Shown piece by piece: positions 23,701 to 33,737 of a DNA stretch of 64,000 nucleotides. The notes below the pieces were generated by a model, which was given only the letters and a program-made list of their open reading frames with translations, was not told the origin of the DNA and ran no database searches. Source of the DNA: Bradyrhizobium quebecense. Lineage in GTDB: Bacteria; Pseudomonadota; Alphaproteobacteria; Rhizobiales; Xanthobacteraceae. Positions within the stretch are counted from its first letter, which is position 1; each line of letters starts with the position of its first letter. Position numbers and translations under genes: made by a program. The DNA lies in NCBI RefSeq assembly GCF_013373795.3, contig NZ_CP088022.1:744001-808000 (forward strand). Direction: 5' to 3'.

Positions 23701-24713
23701 GCGCCGTCTCCGAGCTCTGACGTCCACAGCAGGCGCTTGCGCAAGTAGAGCAACAGCGCCGCCAGCGCCACGATCAGGAGGAAGAACACCACCGCGATCG
23801 CCGAGCCGTAGCCGAGGTCGTAATAGACGAAGGCGACGCTGTAGAGATAGACGTTGATGGTTTCCGACGCCGAGCCCGGGCCTCCTTGCGTGATCGCGAA
23901 GATGATGTCGAAGCTCTTCACCGCATCGATCATGCGGATCATGCCGGCGATAAACAGGAACGGCATGATCAGGGGCAGCGTGATGAAGCGGAACACCTGC
24001 CAGAAATTGGCGCCGTCGATCTGCGCGCTCTCATAGGGCTCGGTCGGGATCGCGGCGAGGCCGCCGAGCACGATCAGCATCACCAGCGGCGTCCATTGCC
24101 AGGTCTCGACCAGCACCAGCGACGGGATCACCGTCGTCGGGTTGAACACCCAGAGCTGCGGCGGCAGGCCGACCAGCGACAGCAGATAGTTCAAGACGCC
24201 AAGCTGCGGGTGGAACATCATGGTCCACACCAGCGCGATCGCCACCGGTGTGGCCATCATCGGCATGATGAAGATGCCGCGCAGGAAGCCGCGCGCGGCG
24301 AATTTCTGATGAAACACCACCGCCGCCAGCGTGCCGAACACCAGCGGCAGCACGACCGACAGCGCGGTGTAGGACAGCGTGTGGCCGACCGCCTCGACGA
24401 AGCGCGGATCGGTCGGCAGCCGCAGATAGTTGGCGAGCCCGACGAAGACGGTCGGCGAGCCGACCTTCCATTCCTGCATGCTCATCCAGATCGTGAACAC
24501 CCACGGAAAGACGATCACCGCCAGCACCACGACAAGCGCCGGGATTACGAATGGCCAGTAGGACGGCGGACGCCATTCACGCGCCGGCGCGGCGTCCCCA
24601 GAGCCTCCGGCTCTGGAGTCTTGCTTTGACGCGTTTTCTTCACGCGAACCGGTACCCACTTCGCTCGAAAACGCTTTGTCTGCCGCCGGCGAAGCCTGTG
24701 TCACCACGCTCAC
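23697..24713 (-). CDS. CUT1-type ABC transporter permease (MalF-like) carrying a translated repeat
   Basis: A 338-residue permease with six membrane segments and EAA loop TEPYESAQIDGANFWQVFRFITLPLIMP. It starts with GTG in a GTGA overlap with the binding-protein gene. Residues 13-40 (AFSSEVGTGSREENASKQDS in part) are encoded by a family A repeat read in frame, in the cytoplasmic N-terminal tail before the first membrane segment, where extra residues should be tolerated. Without it the tail would be short as in relatives. Confidence 0.9.
   Translation of the reverse strand: MSVVTQASPAADKAFSSEVGTGSREENASKQDSRAGGSGDAAPAREWRPPSYWPFVIPALVVVLAVIVFPWVFTIWMSMQEWKVGSPTVFVGLANYLRLPTDPRFVEAVGHTLSYTALSVVLPLVFGTLAAVVFHQKFAARGFLRGIFIMPMMATPVAIALVWTMMFHPQLGVLNYLLSLVGLPPQLWVFNPTTVIPSLVLVETWQWTPLVMLIVLGGLAAIPTEPYESAQIDGANFWQVFRFITLPLIMPFLFIAGMIRMIDAVKSFDIIFAITQGGPGSASETINVYLYSVAFVYYDLGYGSAIAVVFFLLIVALAALLLYLRKRLLWTSELGDGA
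24601..24677 (-). repeat. Family A repeat, copy 4, inside the permease reading frame
   Basis: Matches the family core (CTTTGACGCGTTTTCTTCACG, then GAACCGGTACCCACTTCGC and GAAAACGC) but lies wholly within the MalF-like coding sequence. The 5' CTAG boundary is changed to CTTTG, removing the stop. Confidence 0.85.
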
Positions 24714-26032
24714 GCTTTTTCACTACGCTCCAGGATGGGGCGGAATTGCTCGTGCGCCTTCTTCAGCTCGGTGGCGGGATCGGCGCCCGACAGCGTCGCT
24801 GTCAGCGCCGCACCGACGATGTCGCGGAATTCGGCGACCGGGATGATGACCGGCAGGCCGAGCTTCGAGATCTTGGCGGAATCGACCACCGACTGCAGCC
24901 ATTCCTTGGTCTTCACGCCCTTGGCGACTTCGGGGTCGTCGACGATGGAGTTGCGGAACGGCACGCCGCCGCCGGCCTGCAGCAGGCGGGCGCCCTGTCC
25001 CCGCGAGACCACCCATTGGCAGAGCAGGTAAGCGGCTTCCTTGTTCTTGCTCGCCGCGGGAATACCGACGCCGTCGCCATAGGTCGACGAGAATTTGCCC
25101 TTGGGTCCGGCGGGCACCAGCGTGTAGCCGACCTTGCCGACCACGCGCGAGGCGGCGGGGTCCTCCAGTGGCGGCGCCCAGCCGTCGGCATCGATCCACA
25201 TCGCCGCGCGGCCCTGCGTGAAGGAGGCCATCGATTCCATCCAGTTGAAGCCGGCGACGCCGGGAGGCGCGCATTTCGTCAGCAGCCGCTGATAGAGCTT
25301 GGTGGCCTCGACGGCCTCGGGGCCGTCGGTCAGGATGTTGCCCTTGGCATCGAGGAATTCGCCGCCATAGTTCAGATAGAAGTTGGTCCACATCGCCATG
25401 TTGGCGTTGCGCAGGCCACGCCCGACGAAGCCGTAGATGCCTTCCTTGGGATCGGTCAGCTTCTCGGCGGCGACCGCCATCTCGTCCAGCGTCTTCGGGA
25501 CCTCGACGCCCTTCTTCTGGAACAACTCCTTGTTGTAGTAGAGGATGAAATAGTCGACCGACCACGGCAGCGACAGCATCTGGCCCTTGTCGTTGCGCGC
25601 ATATTGCAGGCCGGCGGCCGAGAAATCGCTCTCGACGAGGTCGGGCGGTGTCAGGCTCGGGTCCTTGAGAAAGCCCGACATGTCGGCGAGCCAGCCCGCC
25701 TTCTCGAATTGCCGCTTCTGCACGTGATAGCTGAGGTGCACGACGTCGAAGCTCGGCTTGCCCGACGACAGCTCGATCACGCATTTCTGGCGCTGCTGCT
25801 GCTCGGGGATCTGCTCCGATTCGACCTTGATGCCGGAGAGCTCGGTGAATTCCTTGATGTACTTCTGCAGATTGTCGCCGCGCGGCCCCTTGGCGAGGAT
25901 CACCTCCAGCGTCGTCCCGGAATATTTCTTCCAGTTGAGCTCGGCGCGGGCCGGAAATCCGGTCAATCCAACCGCGCCGGCGGCAGCGGTGCCGGCCAGC
26001 ATCTGGCGGCGCGAGATCAGGTGATGCGACAT
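24710..26032 (-). CDS. ABC transporter substrate-binding protein, family 1 (sugar type)
   Basis: A 440-residue periplasmic binding protein with a twin-arginine-type signal (ISRRQMLAGTAAAGAVG, cleavage near ARA-EL). The family 1 fold is visible as YIKEFTELSGIKVESEQIPEQ, PSFDVVHLSYH, WSVDYFILYYNKELFQKKG and TFTQGRAAMWID-like (ASFTQGRAAMWIDADGW). It feeds the two permeases downstream. The ligand is probably a carbohydrate or polyol but cannot be read from sequence. Confidence 0.92.
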   Translation of the reverse strand: MSHHLISRRQMLAGTAAAGAVGLTGFPARAELNWKKYSGTTLEVILAKGPRGDNLQKYIKEFTELSGIKVESEQIPEQQQRQKCVIELSSGKPSFDVVHLSYHVQKRQFEKAGWLADMSGFLKDPSLTPPDLVESDFSAAGLQYARNDKGQMLSLPWSVDYFILYYNKELFQKKGVEVPKTLDEMAVAAEKLTDPKEGIYGFVGRGLRNANMAMWTNFYLNYGGEFLDAKGNILTDGPEAVEATKLYQRLLTKCAPPGVAGFNWMESMASFTQGRAAMWIDADGWAPPLEDPAASRVVGKVGYTLVPAGPKGKFSSTYGDGVGIPAASKNKEAAYLLCQWVVSRGQGARLLQAGGGVPFRNSIVDDPEVAKGVKTKEWLQSVVDSAKISKLGLPVIIPVAEFRDIVGAALTATLSGADPATELKKAHEQFRPILERSEKA

Positions 26033-26149
26033 GTTTCTCTCCCAGGGACGGTTCTTGTTTGGGAGAGATAGTAGCGTCTGGACCTGGCCTGCCTAGCCCC
26101 CAGATGCGCGGCGCCGCTGCATAACGCCGCGCCGCGCATGGTATGGCAG

Positions 26150-27004
26150 TTATGCCTTGACGAAGGCGAGCAGGGTGCCGTTCGCAGCGGCCGGCGGCAC
26201 GGTGATGCCGCTGCCGCTCTTGACGCCGGTCGCGCCCAGCGCCTTCTCGGTTGCGGCGAGGTCGGCTGCGATCACGAGACCGGCGCCGCCGCGATCGGAC
26301 AGGCCATCCAGCGATACGCCGGGATAACGCTTGCCGAGCTGATCCCTGGTCAGGAACACGAAGTCGGCGCGATCTCCGCCGGACGGCACCGCAACCGCAC
26401 CGTCAGGATCGTGCCTCGCGGCGATATCGATCATCCGGGAGAGATGCGCGGCATCGGTCGCTGGTTCGGGCGAGACGATCAGCGCCTGCTTGAGGCGTTT
26501 TGCCCCATTGGCGTGCGTCATCAGTTCAGGGATCCACACCGTCTCGCGGGTCTTGTGCTGGCAGGCGAAGATCCGGACGCCGCCGGGCGCCTCAGTGGTC
26601 GGCCACTGGAAGGTGCGGAATTTCGCGACCGAGACTGTGCCATCAGGCAGCGTCACCGGGCGTTCGAAATCGGTCGGCCCGATCGGCGTATAGCCGCGCG
26701 CGCGGATCTCCTCGGCACCGGCGGTCGAATCCACCGCGGTGAACGCGATCCGTTCGATGCCTTCGCCGCGCTTCTCGAGGAAAGCGCGCGCCGGAGCATT
26801 GTGTTCTGTCGGCGTCAGCACGCCGAGCAATTCCATGTAGTCGGGGTCGAACATGATGGTGTAGTTGCCCGATCCCATATGCGCGCTGTGGGTGCCGCGC
26901 GGCGACACGGTGAAGCCGAGCCGCCTGTAATTCTCGGCGGCCTTGTCGAGGTCCTTCACCATGACCACGGCGTGATCGATTCCGATGACGTTCTTGAGTG
27001 TCAC
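26150..27004 (-). CDS. VOC-superfamily (glyoxalase-like) protein
   Basis: A 284-residue protein starting IGIDHAVVMVKDLDKAAENYRRLGFTV, a clear glyoxalase/bleomycin-resistance fold. A His (DHAVV) and Glu (YMELLGV) would be metal ligands of the N-terminal half. The second half (residues 140-284) is a divergent VOC-like module. This architecture is annotated as glyoxalase-like domain protein in relatives; the reaction is not known. It is divergent from the FAD oxidoreductase gene, only 75 bp away. Confidence 0.78.
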   Translation of the reverse strand: MTLKNVIGIDHAVVMVKDLDKAAENYRRLGFTVSPRGTHSAHMGSGNYTIMFDPDYMELLGVLTPTEHNAPARAFLEKRGEGIERIAFTAVDSTAGAEEIRARGYTPIGPTDFERPVTLPDGTVSVAKFRTFQWPTTEAPGGVRIFACQHKTRETVWIPELMTHANGAKRLKQALIVSPEPATDAAHLSRMIDIAARHDPDGAVAVPSGGDRADFVFLTRDQLGKRYPGVSLDGLSDRGGAGLVIAADLAATEKALGATGVKSGSGITVPPAAANGTLLAFVKA

Positions 27005-27079
27005 TTCTTGTCTTCCCGGCTGGAATGAGAGAGTAGAGTAAAGCTAACCAGAACGCGCAGGCCCCCGCAAGAAAGGATC

Positions 27080-28450
27080 ATGATGAGCAGCAATGCCGTG
27101 CGCTGGCCCGATTCGCTCTGGGCAGCAGTGACGCCACCCGGCCCCGATTGCCCCGAATTGACCGGCGCGCAGCAGGCCGACGTCGTCATCATCGGCGGCG
27201 GCTTCACCGGCCTGTCGACCGCGCTGCATCTGCGCGAGGCCAATGTCGACGTCGCGATCGTCGAGGCCGCCGAGCCGGGCTGGGGCGCCTCGGGCCGCAA
27301 CAACGGCCAGGTGATTCCGACGCTGTCGCGTCCTGATCCGGATGACATCATCAAGAGACATGGCGCGGCCGGCGAGCGCTTCGTCGCGATGCTGCGCGAC
27401 AGCGCGGCAATGCTGTTCGACGTCGTCAAGCGCTATAACATCGAGGCCGAGCAGGAGCAGGCCGGCTGGGTGCAGCCGGTGCATTCGCCGGGCCGGATCA
27501 GGATCGCGGAGCGGCGGGTGCAGCAATGGTCGAAATTCGGCGCGCGGGTCGAGTTGCTGTCGCGCGACCAGACCAGGGACATGCTCGGCTCGGATGCCTG
27601 GTACGGCGGCTTCTGGAACAGGACCGGCGGTCACGTCAATCCGCTGGCACTGGCGCGGGGCCTGGCGCGCACCGTGCTCGGCCTCGGTGCGCGGATCTAT
27701 GCGCGTTCGCCCGCGCTGAGCTTCGAGCGCCGCGGCGAGCGCTGGGTGGTGAAGACCGAGAAGGGGGAAATCTCCGGCCGCGCGCTGGTGGTCGCGACCA
27801 ATGCCTATAGCGGCGAGTTCGCGAAATCGCTGGTGCCTGAGATCGCGACCGAGGTGATGCCGGTGCTGTCGTGGCAGATGGCGACGCAGCCGCTGTCGGA
27901 CAATGTCCGCAAGACCATCATTCCCGGCCGGCAGGCGATGTCGGATACCCATGGCGAGCTGTATTTTGCGCGTTACGACGCGCGCAATCGCCTCGTCACC
28001 GGCGGTGCCGTGCTCGGCCCGGGCGACAAGACCGCGCGGCTCAAGGCGCGGGTGACCGAGCGGTTGCAGCTGATATGGCCGCAGATCGGTGACGTCTCCT
28101 TCGACTATGTCTGGAACGGCTATGTCGGGATGACAGCGGATTTCCTGCCGCGCGTGCATCGCCTCGGACCGAACGCCTACGGCTGGACGGGCTGCAACGG
28201 CCGCGCCGTCGCGCTGACGATCCCGCTCGGCCGCGAATTGGCGAGGGCGGTCCAGGGCGTGCCGGAAAGCGAGCTGGCGCTGCCGTTCACCGAGCCGGTG
28301 CAGTACATGGCGCATGGATTGTTGCGCAAGCTCGCGCCCTGGATGCTGGTGCTCTACCGTCGCCGCGATGCGCAGGAGCTGGTCAAGGGTGATCGCTTCG
28401 AGTTGTTGCGCTGGGCGGAGCATTTGCTCGCGTCGCGCCGCTCACGGTGA
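27080..28450 (+). CDS. FAD-dependent oxidoreductase (DAO family)
   Basis: A 456-residue flavoprotein. The Rossmann motif VVIIGGGFTGLSTALHLRE is at about 34-52, followed by the D-amino-acid-oxidase fold typical of amine and amino-acid oxidases such as GlnA-associated or PuuB-like proteins (WGASGRNNGQVIPTL near 70, GGHVNPLALARGLA near 190, WTGCNGRAVALTIPLGREL near the C-terminus). It should oxidise a secondary amine or amino acid. ATG codons at 27080 and 27083 are both possible. The convergent peptide-type importer begins just downstream. Confidence 0.87.
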   Translation: MMSSNAVRWPDSLWAAVTPPGPDCPELTGAQQADVVIIGGGFTGLSTALHLREANVDVAIVEAAEPGWGASGRNNGQVIPTLSRPDPDDIIKRHGAAGERFVAMLRDSAAMLFDVVKRYNIEAEQEQAGWVQPVHSPGRIRIAERRVQQWSKFGARVELLSRDQTRDMLGSDAWYGGFWNRTGGHVNPLALARGLARTVLGLGARIYARSPALSFERRGERWVVKTEKGEISGRALVVATNAYSGEFAKSLVPEIATEVMPVLSWQMATQPLSDNVRKTIIPGRQAMSDTHGELYFARYDARNRLVTGGAVLGPGDKTARLKARVTERLQLIWPQIGDVSFDYVWNGYVGMTADFLPRVHRLGPNAYGWTGCNGRAVALTIPLGRELARAVQGVPESELALPFTEPVQYMAHGLLRKLAPWMLVLYRRRDAQELVKGDRFELLRWAEHLLASRRSR

Positions 28451-28486
28451 GCGCGGACCAACGACGCACCACGCGCGATGGCTCGA

Positions 28487-30112
28487 TCAGGCGATCAAGG
28501 CATCGCGCTTTCGCGTGAAGTCGCCGCCGGGGATCGCCGACAGCAGCGCCTGCGTGTAGGGATGCTGCGGCCTGCCGAACACCTCAGCGGTCAACCCTTG
28601 CTCGACCACGGCTCCGTCCTTCATCACGGCGACGAGGTCGCAGATCTGCGCGGCGACCCGCAGATCGTGGGTGATGAAGATGATGGAGAGGCCGAGCTGC
28701 TGGCGTAGCCCGGCGAGCAGCTTCAAGACTTGCGCCTGCACCGAGACGTCGAGTGCCGAGACCGGCTCGTCGGCGACCAGCACGTCGGGTTTCAGCGCCA
28801 GCGCACGTGCGAGCCCGATGCGCTGCCGCTGGCCGCCGGAGAATTCATGCGGGAAGCGATCGCCGGCGGATGGATCGAGCCCGACCAGCTCGAACAGCAT
28901 TCGCGCTTCCGCGATCGCGGTGGCGCGGTCGGTGCCGTGCACGATCGGTCCCTGCGCCACCAGCTCGGCCGCCTTGCGGCGCGGGTTGAGCGAGGCGAAG
29001 GGATCCTGGAACACCATCTGGATGTGGCGGGTCTCGCGCCTGATGTCCTCGCGGCCGAGCTTCGCCCAGTCCTTGCCGTCGAGCACGATCGACCCGGTGT
29101 CGGGATCGATCAGCCGCACGATGCAGCGCGCCAGCGTCGATTTTCCCGAACCGGACTCGCCGACGATGCCGAGCGTCGCGCCGCGCGGCAGGCGCAGTGA
29201 GACGTTCTTGACCGCCTCCGTCACTCGCGCGCCGCGGCCGAGGAAGCCGCCGGTGCGGTAGGTCTTGAAGACGCCGTCGATGGTCAGGATGTCCTTGCCG
29301 GAGAGGATGCGTGGCGGCGGTGCCTTCAGCGGCGGAACCGCCGCGATCAGCTGCTTGGTGTAGGCATGCTGCGGATCATTCAGCACCTTGTCGGCCGCGC
29401 CTTCTTCGACGATCGCGCCGTGCTGCATCACCACCACGCGGTCGGCGACCTCGGCGACCACGCCGAAATCATGGGTGATGAACAGCACCGCGGTCTTCTT
29501 GCGCTGCTGCAGATCGCGGATCAGCTTCAGGATCTGCGCCTGCGTCGTGACGTCGAGCGCGGTGGTCGGCTCGTCGGCGATCAGGAGTTTCGGGTCGAGC
29601 GCCAGCGCCATCGCGATCATGGCGCGCTGGCGCTGGCCGCCGGACAGCTCGTGCGGATAGGCCTTCGCGGCCGCCCTGGGATCGGGGATGCGGACGTCCT
29701 CGAGGAGTGCCTCTACCCGTGCGTTGATCTCGGCCTTCGACAGGCCGGTGTGGATCGCAAACATCTCGCCGATCTGGTCGCCGATCGTGCGCAGCGGATT
29801 GAGCGCCGTCATCGGCTCCTGGAAGATCATCGCGATGCCGGCGCCGCGTACCTCGCGCATCTCCGCCTGATCGGCGGCGCAGAGGTCGCGGCCGTCGAAC
29901 AGCATCCGGCCCCGATCGATGGTGACCTCGTTCGGCAGCAGCCGCATGATGGCGTTCGCCATCATCGATTTGCCGGAGCCGGACTCGCCGACCACGCAGA
30001 GGATCTCGTTGGAGGCGATCGACAGGGAAACGTCGGACAGCGCATGCGGCCGGTCGGCGCCTTTGGGCAGGCGCACGGTCAAGGCGTCGAGCGAAAGAAC
30101 GGTGTCGCTCAT
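28487..30112 (-). CDS. Peptide/nickel-type ABC transporter, fused DppD-DppF ATPase
   Basis: A 541-residue protein with two complete ATPase domains. The first (about 1-255) has Walker A GESGSGKS, signature LSGGQRQR and Walker [13 protein letters not shown]; the second (about 270-541) has [16 protein letters not shown] and [12 protein letters not shown], and both end in the oligopeptide-type [12 protein letters not shown] tails. A single gene here replaces the usual two. It overlaps the permease gene by ATGA and closes a four-gene importer operon. Confidence 0.92.
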   Translation of the reverse strand: MSDTVLSLDALTVRLPKGADRPHALSDVSLSIASNEILCVVGESGSGKSMMANAIMRLLPNEVTIDRGRMLFDGRDLCAADQAEMREVRGAGIAMIFQEPMTALNPLRTIGDQIGEMFAIHTGLSKAEINARVEALLEDVRIPDPRAAAKAYPHELSGGQRQRAMIAMALALDPKLLIADEPTTALDVTTQAQILKLIRDLQQRKKTAVLFITHDFGVVAEVADRVVVMQHGAIVEEGAADKVLNDPQHAYTKQLIAAVPPLKAPPPRILSGKDILTIDGVFKTYRTGGFLGRGARVTEAVKNVSLRLPRGATLGIVGESGSGKSTLARCIVRLIDPDTGSIVLDGKDWAKLGREDIRRETRHIQMVFQDPFASLNPRRKAAELVAQGPIVHGTDRATAIAEARMLFELVGLDPSAGDRFPHEFSGGQRQRIGLARALALKPDVLVADEPVSALDVSVQAQVLKLLAGLRQQLGLSIIFITHDLRVAAQICDLVAVMKDGAVVEQGLTAEVFGRPQHPYTQALLSAIPGGDFTRKRDALIA

Positions 30113-30939
30113 CGGCTCTTCAGCCTCGGATTGAGCGCATCGTTGAGGCCCTGGCCGACCAGCGACACCGCGAGCACGGTGACGAGGATCGCAATGCCGG
30201 GGATCGCCGAGACGTACCATTGCACCCGGAGCACGTCGCGGCCGAGCCCGATCAGATTGCCCCAAGAGGCGACGTTGGGGTCGGATAGCCGCAGGAAAGC
30301 GAGCGCACTTTCCAGGAGGATCGCGACCGCCATCACCACGCTGGCATAGACGATCACCGGCGGCAGCGCATTGGGCAGGATCTCGCCGAGGATCAGCTGG
30401 AGGTCCTTCATGCCGAGCGTCTTGCCGGCCTGCACGAATTCGCGGTTGCGCAGCGACAGGAACTCGGCGCGGGTCAGCCGCGCCGGCGCCGGCCACGACA
30501 CCACGCCGACCGCGATGGTCACCGTCGTCAGCGTCGAGCCGAACACCGCGACCAGCACCAGCAGCAGCACGAAGTTCGGCAAGGTCTGGAAAGCTTCGGT
30601 GATCCGCATCAGCACATTGTCGACCCAGCCGCCGTAATAGCCGGCGAAGGCGCCGACCATGATGCCGATCAGGATCGCGATCACGGTGGCGACCCCGCCG
30701 ATCAGGAGCGATATCCGCGCGCCGTAGAAGATCTGGGCGGCGATGTCGCGGCCGGAATTGTCGGTGCCGAGCAGGAAGCGCGGATTGGAGAACGGCCAGA
30801 CCAGCGGCCGGCCCGCCAGCGCGAGCGGATCGCGCGGATACAGGAAGCCGGCGCTGACAGCCATCGCGATCACGAGTAGCAGCAGGATCAGGCCGATCAC
30901 CGCGGCAGGGCTGCGGAAGTAGCGTTTCACCGCGTCCAT
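30109..30939 (-). CDS. Peptide/nickel-type ABC transporter permease (DppC-like)
   Basis: A 276-residue permease: N-terminal OppC-type segment (YFRSPAAVIGLILLLLVIAM), the periplasmic LLGTDNSGRDIAAQIFYGARISL, and the ATPase-contact loop RNREFVQAGKTLGMKDLQLILGEILPN. About six membrane segments. It pairs with the DppB-like protein encoded 2 bp upstream. Confidence 0.92.
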   Translation of the reverse strand: MDAVKRYFRSPAAVIGLILLLLVIAMAVSAGFLYPRDPLALAGRPLVWPFSNPRFLLGTDNSGRDIAAQIFYGARISLLIGGVATVIAILIGIMVGAFAGYYGGWVDNVLMRITEAFQTLPNFVLLLVLVAVFGSTLTTVTIAVGVVSWPAPARLTRAEFLSLRNREFVQAGKTLGMKDLQLILGEILPNALPPVIVYASVVMAVAILLESALAFLRLSDPNVASWGNLIGLGRDVLRVQWYVSAIPGIAILVTVLAVSLVGQGLNDALNPRLKSR

Positions 30940-30941
30940 CG

Positions 30942-31919
30942 TCAGCCCTCCGCCGCGATGCGCGGATCGAGCCGCGCGTAGAGCAGGTCGACGACGAAGT
31001 TGACGATAATGACGAGCAGGGCGGACACGAAGACGATGCCGAGCAGGGTGTTGAGGTCGCGCTGCACCACCGATTCATAGGCGAGGCGGCCGAGGCCGGG
31101 CAGGGAGAACACGCTCTCGACCACGACCGAGCCGCCGAGCATGGTGCCGGCCTGCAAGCCGATCAGCGTCACCATCGGCAGCAGCGCGTTGCGCAGCACG
31201 TGGCGGGTGATGACATGGGTCTCGTCCAGCCCCTTGGCGCGGGCGGTGCGGACGAAATCGAGGTTCAAGACCTCCAGCATCGAGGCACGCATGATGCGCA
31301 GATAGATCGCAAGGAAGATCAGCCCGAGAGTCAGCGTCGGCAGCACCAAATGCGCGGCGATATCGAGCACGTGCCAGATCCCCCTCTGCACGGTGCCGAT
31401 GTCCTCGAAGCCGCCCGGCGGCAGCCATTGCAGATAGACCGAGAACACCACGATCGCCATCAGCCCGAACCAGAACGAAGGCGTGGCGTAGAAGATCAGG
31501 CCGAGCGTCGAGATCAAGGTGTCCGGCCAGCGGTTGACGCCGCGCGCGGCGATCACGCCGAACACGAGGCCGAAGAAGAACGCGAATGACAGCGACGCGG
31601 TCATCAACAGGATGGTCGGCGGCAGCCGTTCCAGGATCACGGTCGCCACCGGCTTGCCGTAGATCGAGGAGAAGCCGAGATCGAGCCGCACCAGGTGCCA
31701 CAGATAGTTGCCGAGCTGCGCCGGAACCGAGAGGTCGAGCCCGTAGAACTTGCGCAGCTGTTGCGCGGTCGCGGCGTCGCCGCCGCCCATCTGCGCCATC
31801 AGCGCATCGACGGTGTCGCCCGGCGCGAGCTGCAACAGCAGGAACACGCCGATCAGGATCAGGAACAGGGTCGGGATCGAGGCGGCGAGCCGCCGCCCCG
31901 CAAGGCTCAGGATACGCAT
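30942..31919 (-). CDS. Peptide/nickel-type ABC transporter permease (DppB-like)
   Basis: A 325-residue permease with the family start RLAASIPTLFLILIGVFLLLQLAPGDTVDALM and the docking loop FVRTARAKGLDETHVITRHVLRNALLPMV. Six membrane segments are predicted. A repeat-rich gap separates it from the binding-protein gene, so expression may depend on read-through or a second promoter. Confidence 0.92.
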   Translation of the reverse strand: MRILSLAGRRLAASIPTLFLILIGVFLLLQLAPGDTVDALMAQMGGGDAATAQQLRKFYGLDLSVPAQLGNYLWHLVRLDLGFSSIYGKPVATVILERLPPTILLMTASLSFAFFFGLVFGVIAARGVNRWPDTLISTLGLIFYATPSFWFGLMAIVVFSVYLQWLPPGGFEDIGTVQRGIWHVLDIAAHLVLPTLTLGLIFLAIYLRIMRASMLEVLNLDFVRTARAKGLDETHVITRHVLRNALLPMVTLIGLQAGTMLGGSVVVESVFSLPGLGRLAYESVVQRDLNTLLGIVFVSALLVIIVNFVVDLLYARLDPRIAAEG

Positions 31920-31929
31920 CGGCTATCTA

Positions 31930-32108
31930 TAGCGTTTTCGAACAAAGTGGACAGCCGCCCCTTGGTCACCTCGCCCCTTGCGGGGAGAGGTCGGATCGCA
32001 TCGCAAGATGCGATCCGGGTGAGGGGGTACGGGTCTATCGATAGATCAATCTCGCGGAGAAAGCCCCTCACCCCGACCCTCTCCCCGCAAGAGCGGGGCG
32101 AGGGAGAA
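31930..32108. repeat. Family A fragment followed by family C repeat, copy 2
   Basis: AGCGTTTTCGAACAAAGTGGA (31931-31951) is a decayed start of family A. From 31968 a family C element runs CCTCGCCCCTTGCGGGGAGAGG, GGATCGCATCGCAAGATGCGATCC, GGGTGAGGGGGT and ends CCCTCACCCCGACCCTCTCC. It lies inside an importer operon between the binding-protein and permease genes. Confidence 0.75.
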
Positions 32109-32123
32109 GCAAGGCGCGCCGCC

Positions 32124-33737
32124 TCAGGCCGAAAGCCAAAGATCGTGCCAGCTCGCCGAGCCCCAGCGCGGCGTGTTGGAGTGGTTGCGCGCCTTTGCCG
32201 TGATCACGGTGACGAAGATCTGCTCGATCGGCATCCAGACGGGCAGCTCGGTGTTCACCTCCTTGACGAAGTCGGCATAGAGCGCCTTGCGCTTGGCGGG
32301 ATCGACCTCGGTCGCGGCATCGTCGATGGTCTTGTCGACGGTCTTGTCTTCCCAGCCCCACTGGTTGGTCCACGGCGCCCCCTTGGGCTGGCCGGAGCGG
32401 TACCACACCGTGGTCGAGACCGCGGGGTCGTTGCGATACTGATGCCAGCCGGTCGCAAGATCGAAGGCGTGGTCGTCGTAGACCTGCTTGAGGAAGCCGC
32501 CGCCGTCGTTGCGCACGATGTCGACCTGAATGCCGACTTCTCCCAGCGACTGCTGGATGAAGGTCGACCACAGCGAGATGTCCTCGCCCCACGGTGCCGG
32601 CAGCAGTTTCAGCGAGAAGCGGTTGCCGCCGGAGGCCTTGAAGCCGGCCTCGTCGAGCAGTGCGATCGCCTTCGCCTTGTCATAGGGATATTGCGGCGTG
32701 TTCGGCCCGGGATAGAAGTCGGCGGATGTCGAGGGAATCGGGCCGGTGCCGAGCTTGGCGAAATCGCCCAAAAAGTTCTCGATGAAGAACGGCACGTTGA
32801 TCGCATGCGCAATGGCGCGGCGGACGCGGATGTCGGACAGTTCCTTGCGGCGGAAGTTGAACTCGATGGTGTTGGTGCGGGCGTTGCCCTCATTGCCCTT
32901 GGTTGAGACGATGAAGCGCTTGTCCTTGCCGAGCCGCGCCATGTCCGAGATCGTCAGCCCCGAGAACGGGCTGTAGTGCAGCTCGCCGGCCTCCATCTGG
33001 GCGGCCGCGGCGGCGCGGTCGGTGATCACCTTCCAGACGATGCGGTCGAGATAGGGCGCGTTCGGCCGCCAATAATCCGGATTGCGGTCGGCAATGATGT
33101 ATTGTCCGCGCTCGTATTTGACGAACTTGAACGGGCCGGTGCCGACCGGCGCCAGATTGGTCGGGTTCTGCCTGATGTCGCCGCTCTCATAGAGATGCTT
33201 GGCGGAGACGTAGCCGAGGTCGGGCAGGGCCCGGAGCAGCAGGTTCAGCGGCATCGGCCGCTCGTAGCGGAAGATCGCGGTCTGCGGATCGGGCGTATCG
33301 ACCGATGTGAGGAACAGCTGCAGCGTCGATCCGTAATTGAGGATCTTCTTCCACATGTTCATCGCGGTGAAGGCGACGTCTTCCGAGGTGAACGGCTTGC
33401 CGTCGTGCCAGGTGATGCCCTTGCGCAGCTTGAAGGTGACGGCCTTGCCGTCCGGCGTCGCCTCCCAGCTCTCGGCGAGCACGCCGACCGGCTGTCCCTG
33501 GGCGTCGAGGTCGACCAGATTCTCCTGAATCTTGCCGCCGATGATGTAGACGCCGGTCGAGGCCTGGATGCTCGGGTTGAGCTGGCGCTGCTCGGCGCCG
33601 TAATGGACGTTGAACACGCCGCCCTTGCGCGGGGTTTCCTGCGCGAATGCCCGCATCGGATTGATGACGTTGGCCGCAATCGCGGCCGAGGTCAGAAGGG
33701 CCGTGCGGCGGTTGATCTCGAGGCGGGACAAATCCAT
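32124..33737 (-). CDS. ABC transporter substrate-binding protein, family 5 (peptide/nickel type)
   Basis: A 537-residue periplasmic protein. The signal is twin-arginine-like (INRRTALLTSAAIAANV, cleavage near AFA-QE). The family 5 signatures are GVLAESWEATPDGKAVTFKLRKGITWHDGKPFTSEDVAF in part, PLNLLLRALPD and VRRAIAHAINVPFFIENF. GGAG precedes the MDLSRLE start chosen; an ATG seven codons upstream is less likely. It supplies the DppBC-DDF genes downstream; the ligand could be a peptide or other small molecule. Confidence 0.9.
   Translation of the reverse strand: MDLSRLEINRRTALLTSAAIAANVINPMRAFAQETPRKGGVFNVHYGAEQRQLNPSIQASTGVYIIGGKIQENLVDLDAQGQPVGVLAESWEATPDGKAVTFKLRKGITWHDGKPFTSEDVAFTAMNMWKKILNYGSTLQLFLTSVDTPDPQTAIFRYERPMPLNLLLRALPDLGYVSAKHLYESGDIRQNPTNLAPVGTGPFKFVKYERGQYIIADRNPDYWRPNAPYLDRIVWKVITDRAAAAAQMEAGELHYSPFSGLTISDMARLGKDKRFIVSTKGNEGNARTNTIEFNFRRKELSDIRVRRAIAHAINVPFFIENFLGDFAKLGTGPIPSTSADFYPGPNTPQYPYDKAKAIALLDEAGFKASGGNRFSLKLLPAPWGEDISLWSTFIQQSLGEVGIQVDIVRNDGGGFLKQVYDDHAFDLATGWHQYRNDPAVSTTVWYRSGQPKGAPWTNQWGWEDKTVDKTIDDAATEVDPAKRKALYADFVKEVNTELPVWMPIEQIFVTVITAKARNHSNTPRWGSASWHDLWLSA

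Noticed and set aside
28487..31078. An 863-codon frame covering DppC
   Set aside because: The first 320 codons are an out-of-frame read of the DppC-like gene; the fused ATPase begins at 30112 in an ATGA overlap.
32140..32155. A TGGCACGATCTTTGG sequence resembling a sigma-54 site on the minus strand
   Set aside because: The -12 GC is replaced by GG and it lies at the 3' end of a coding region.
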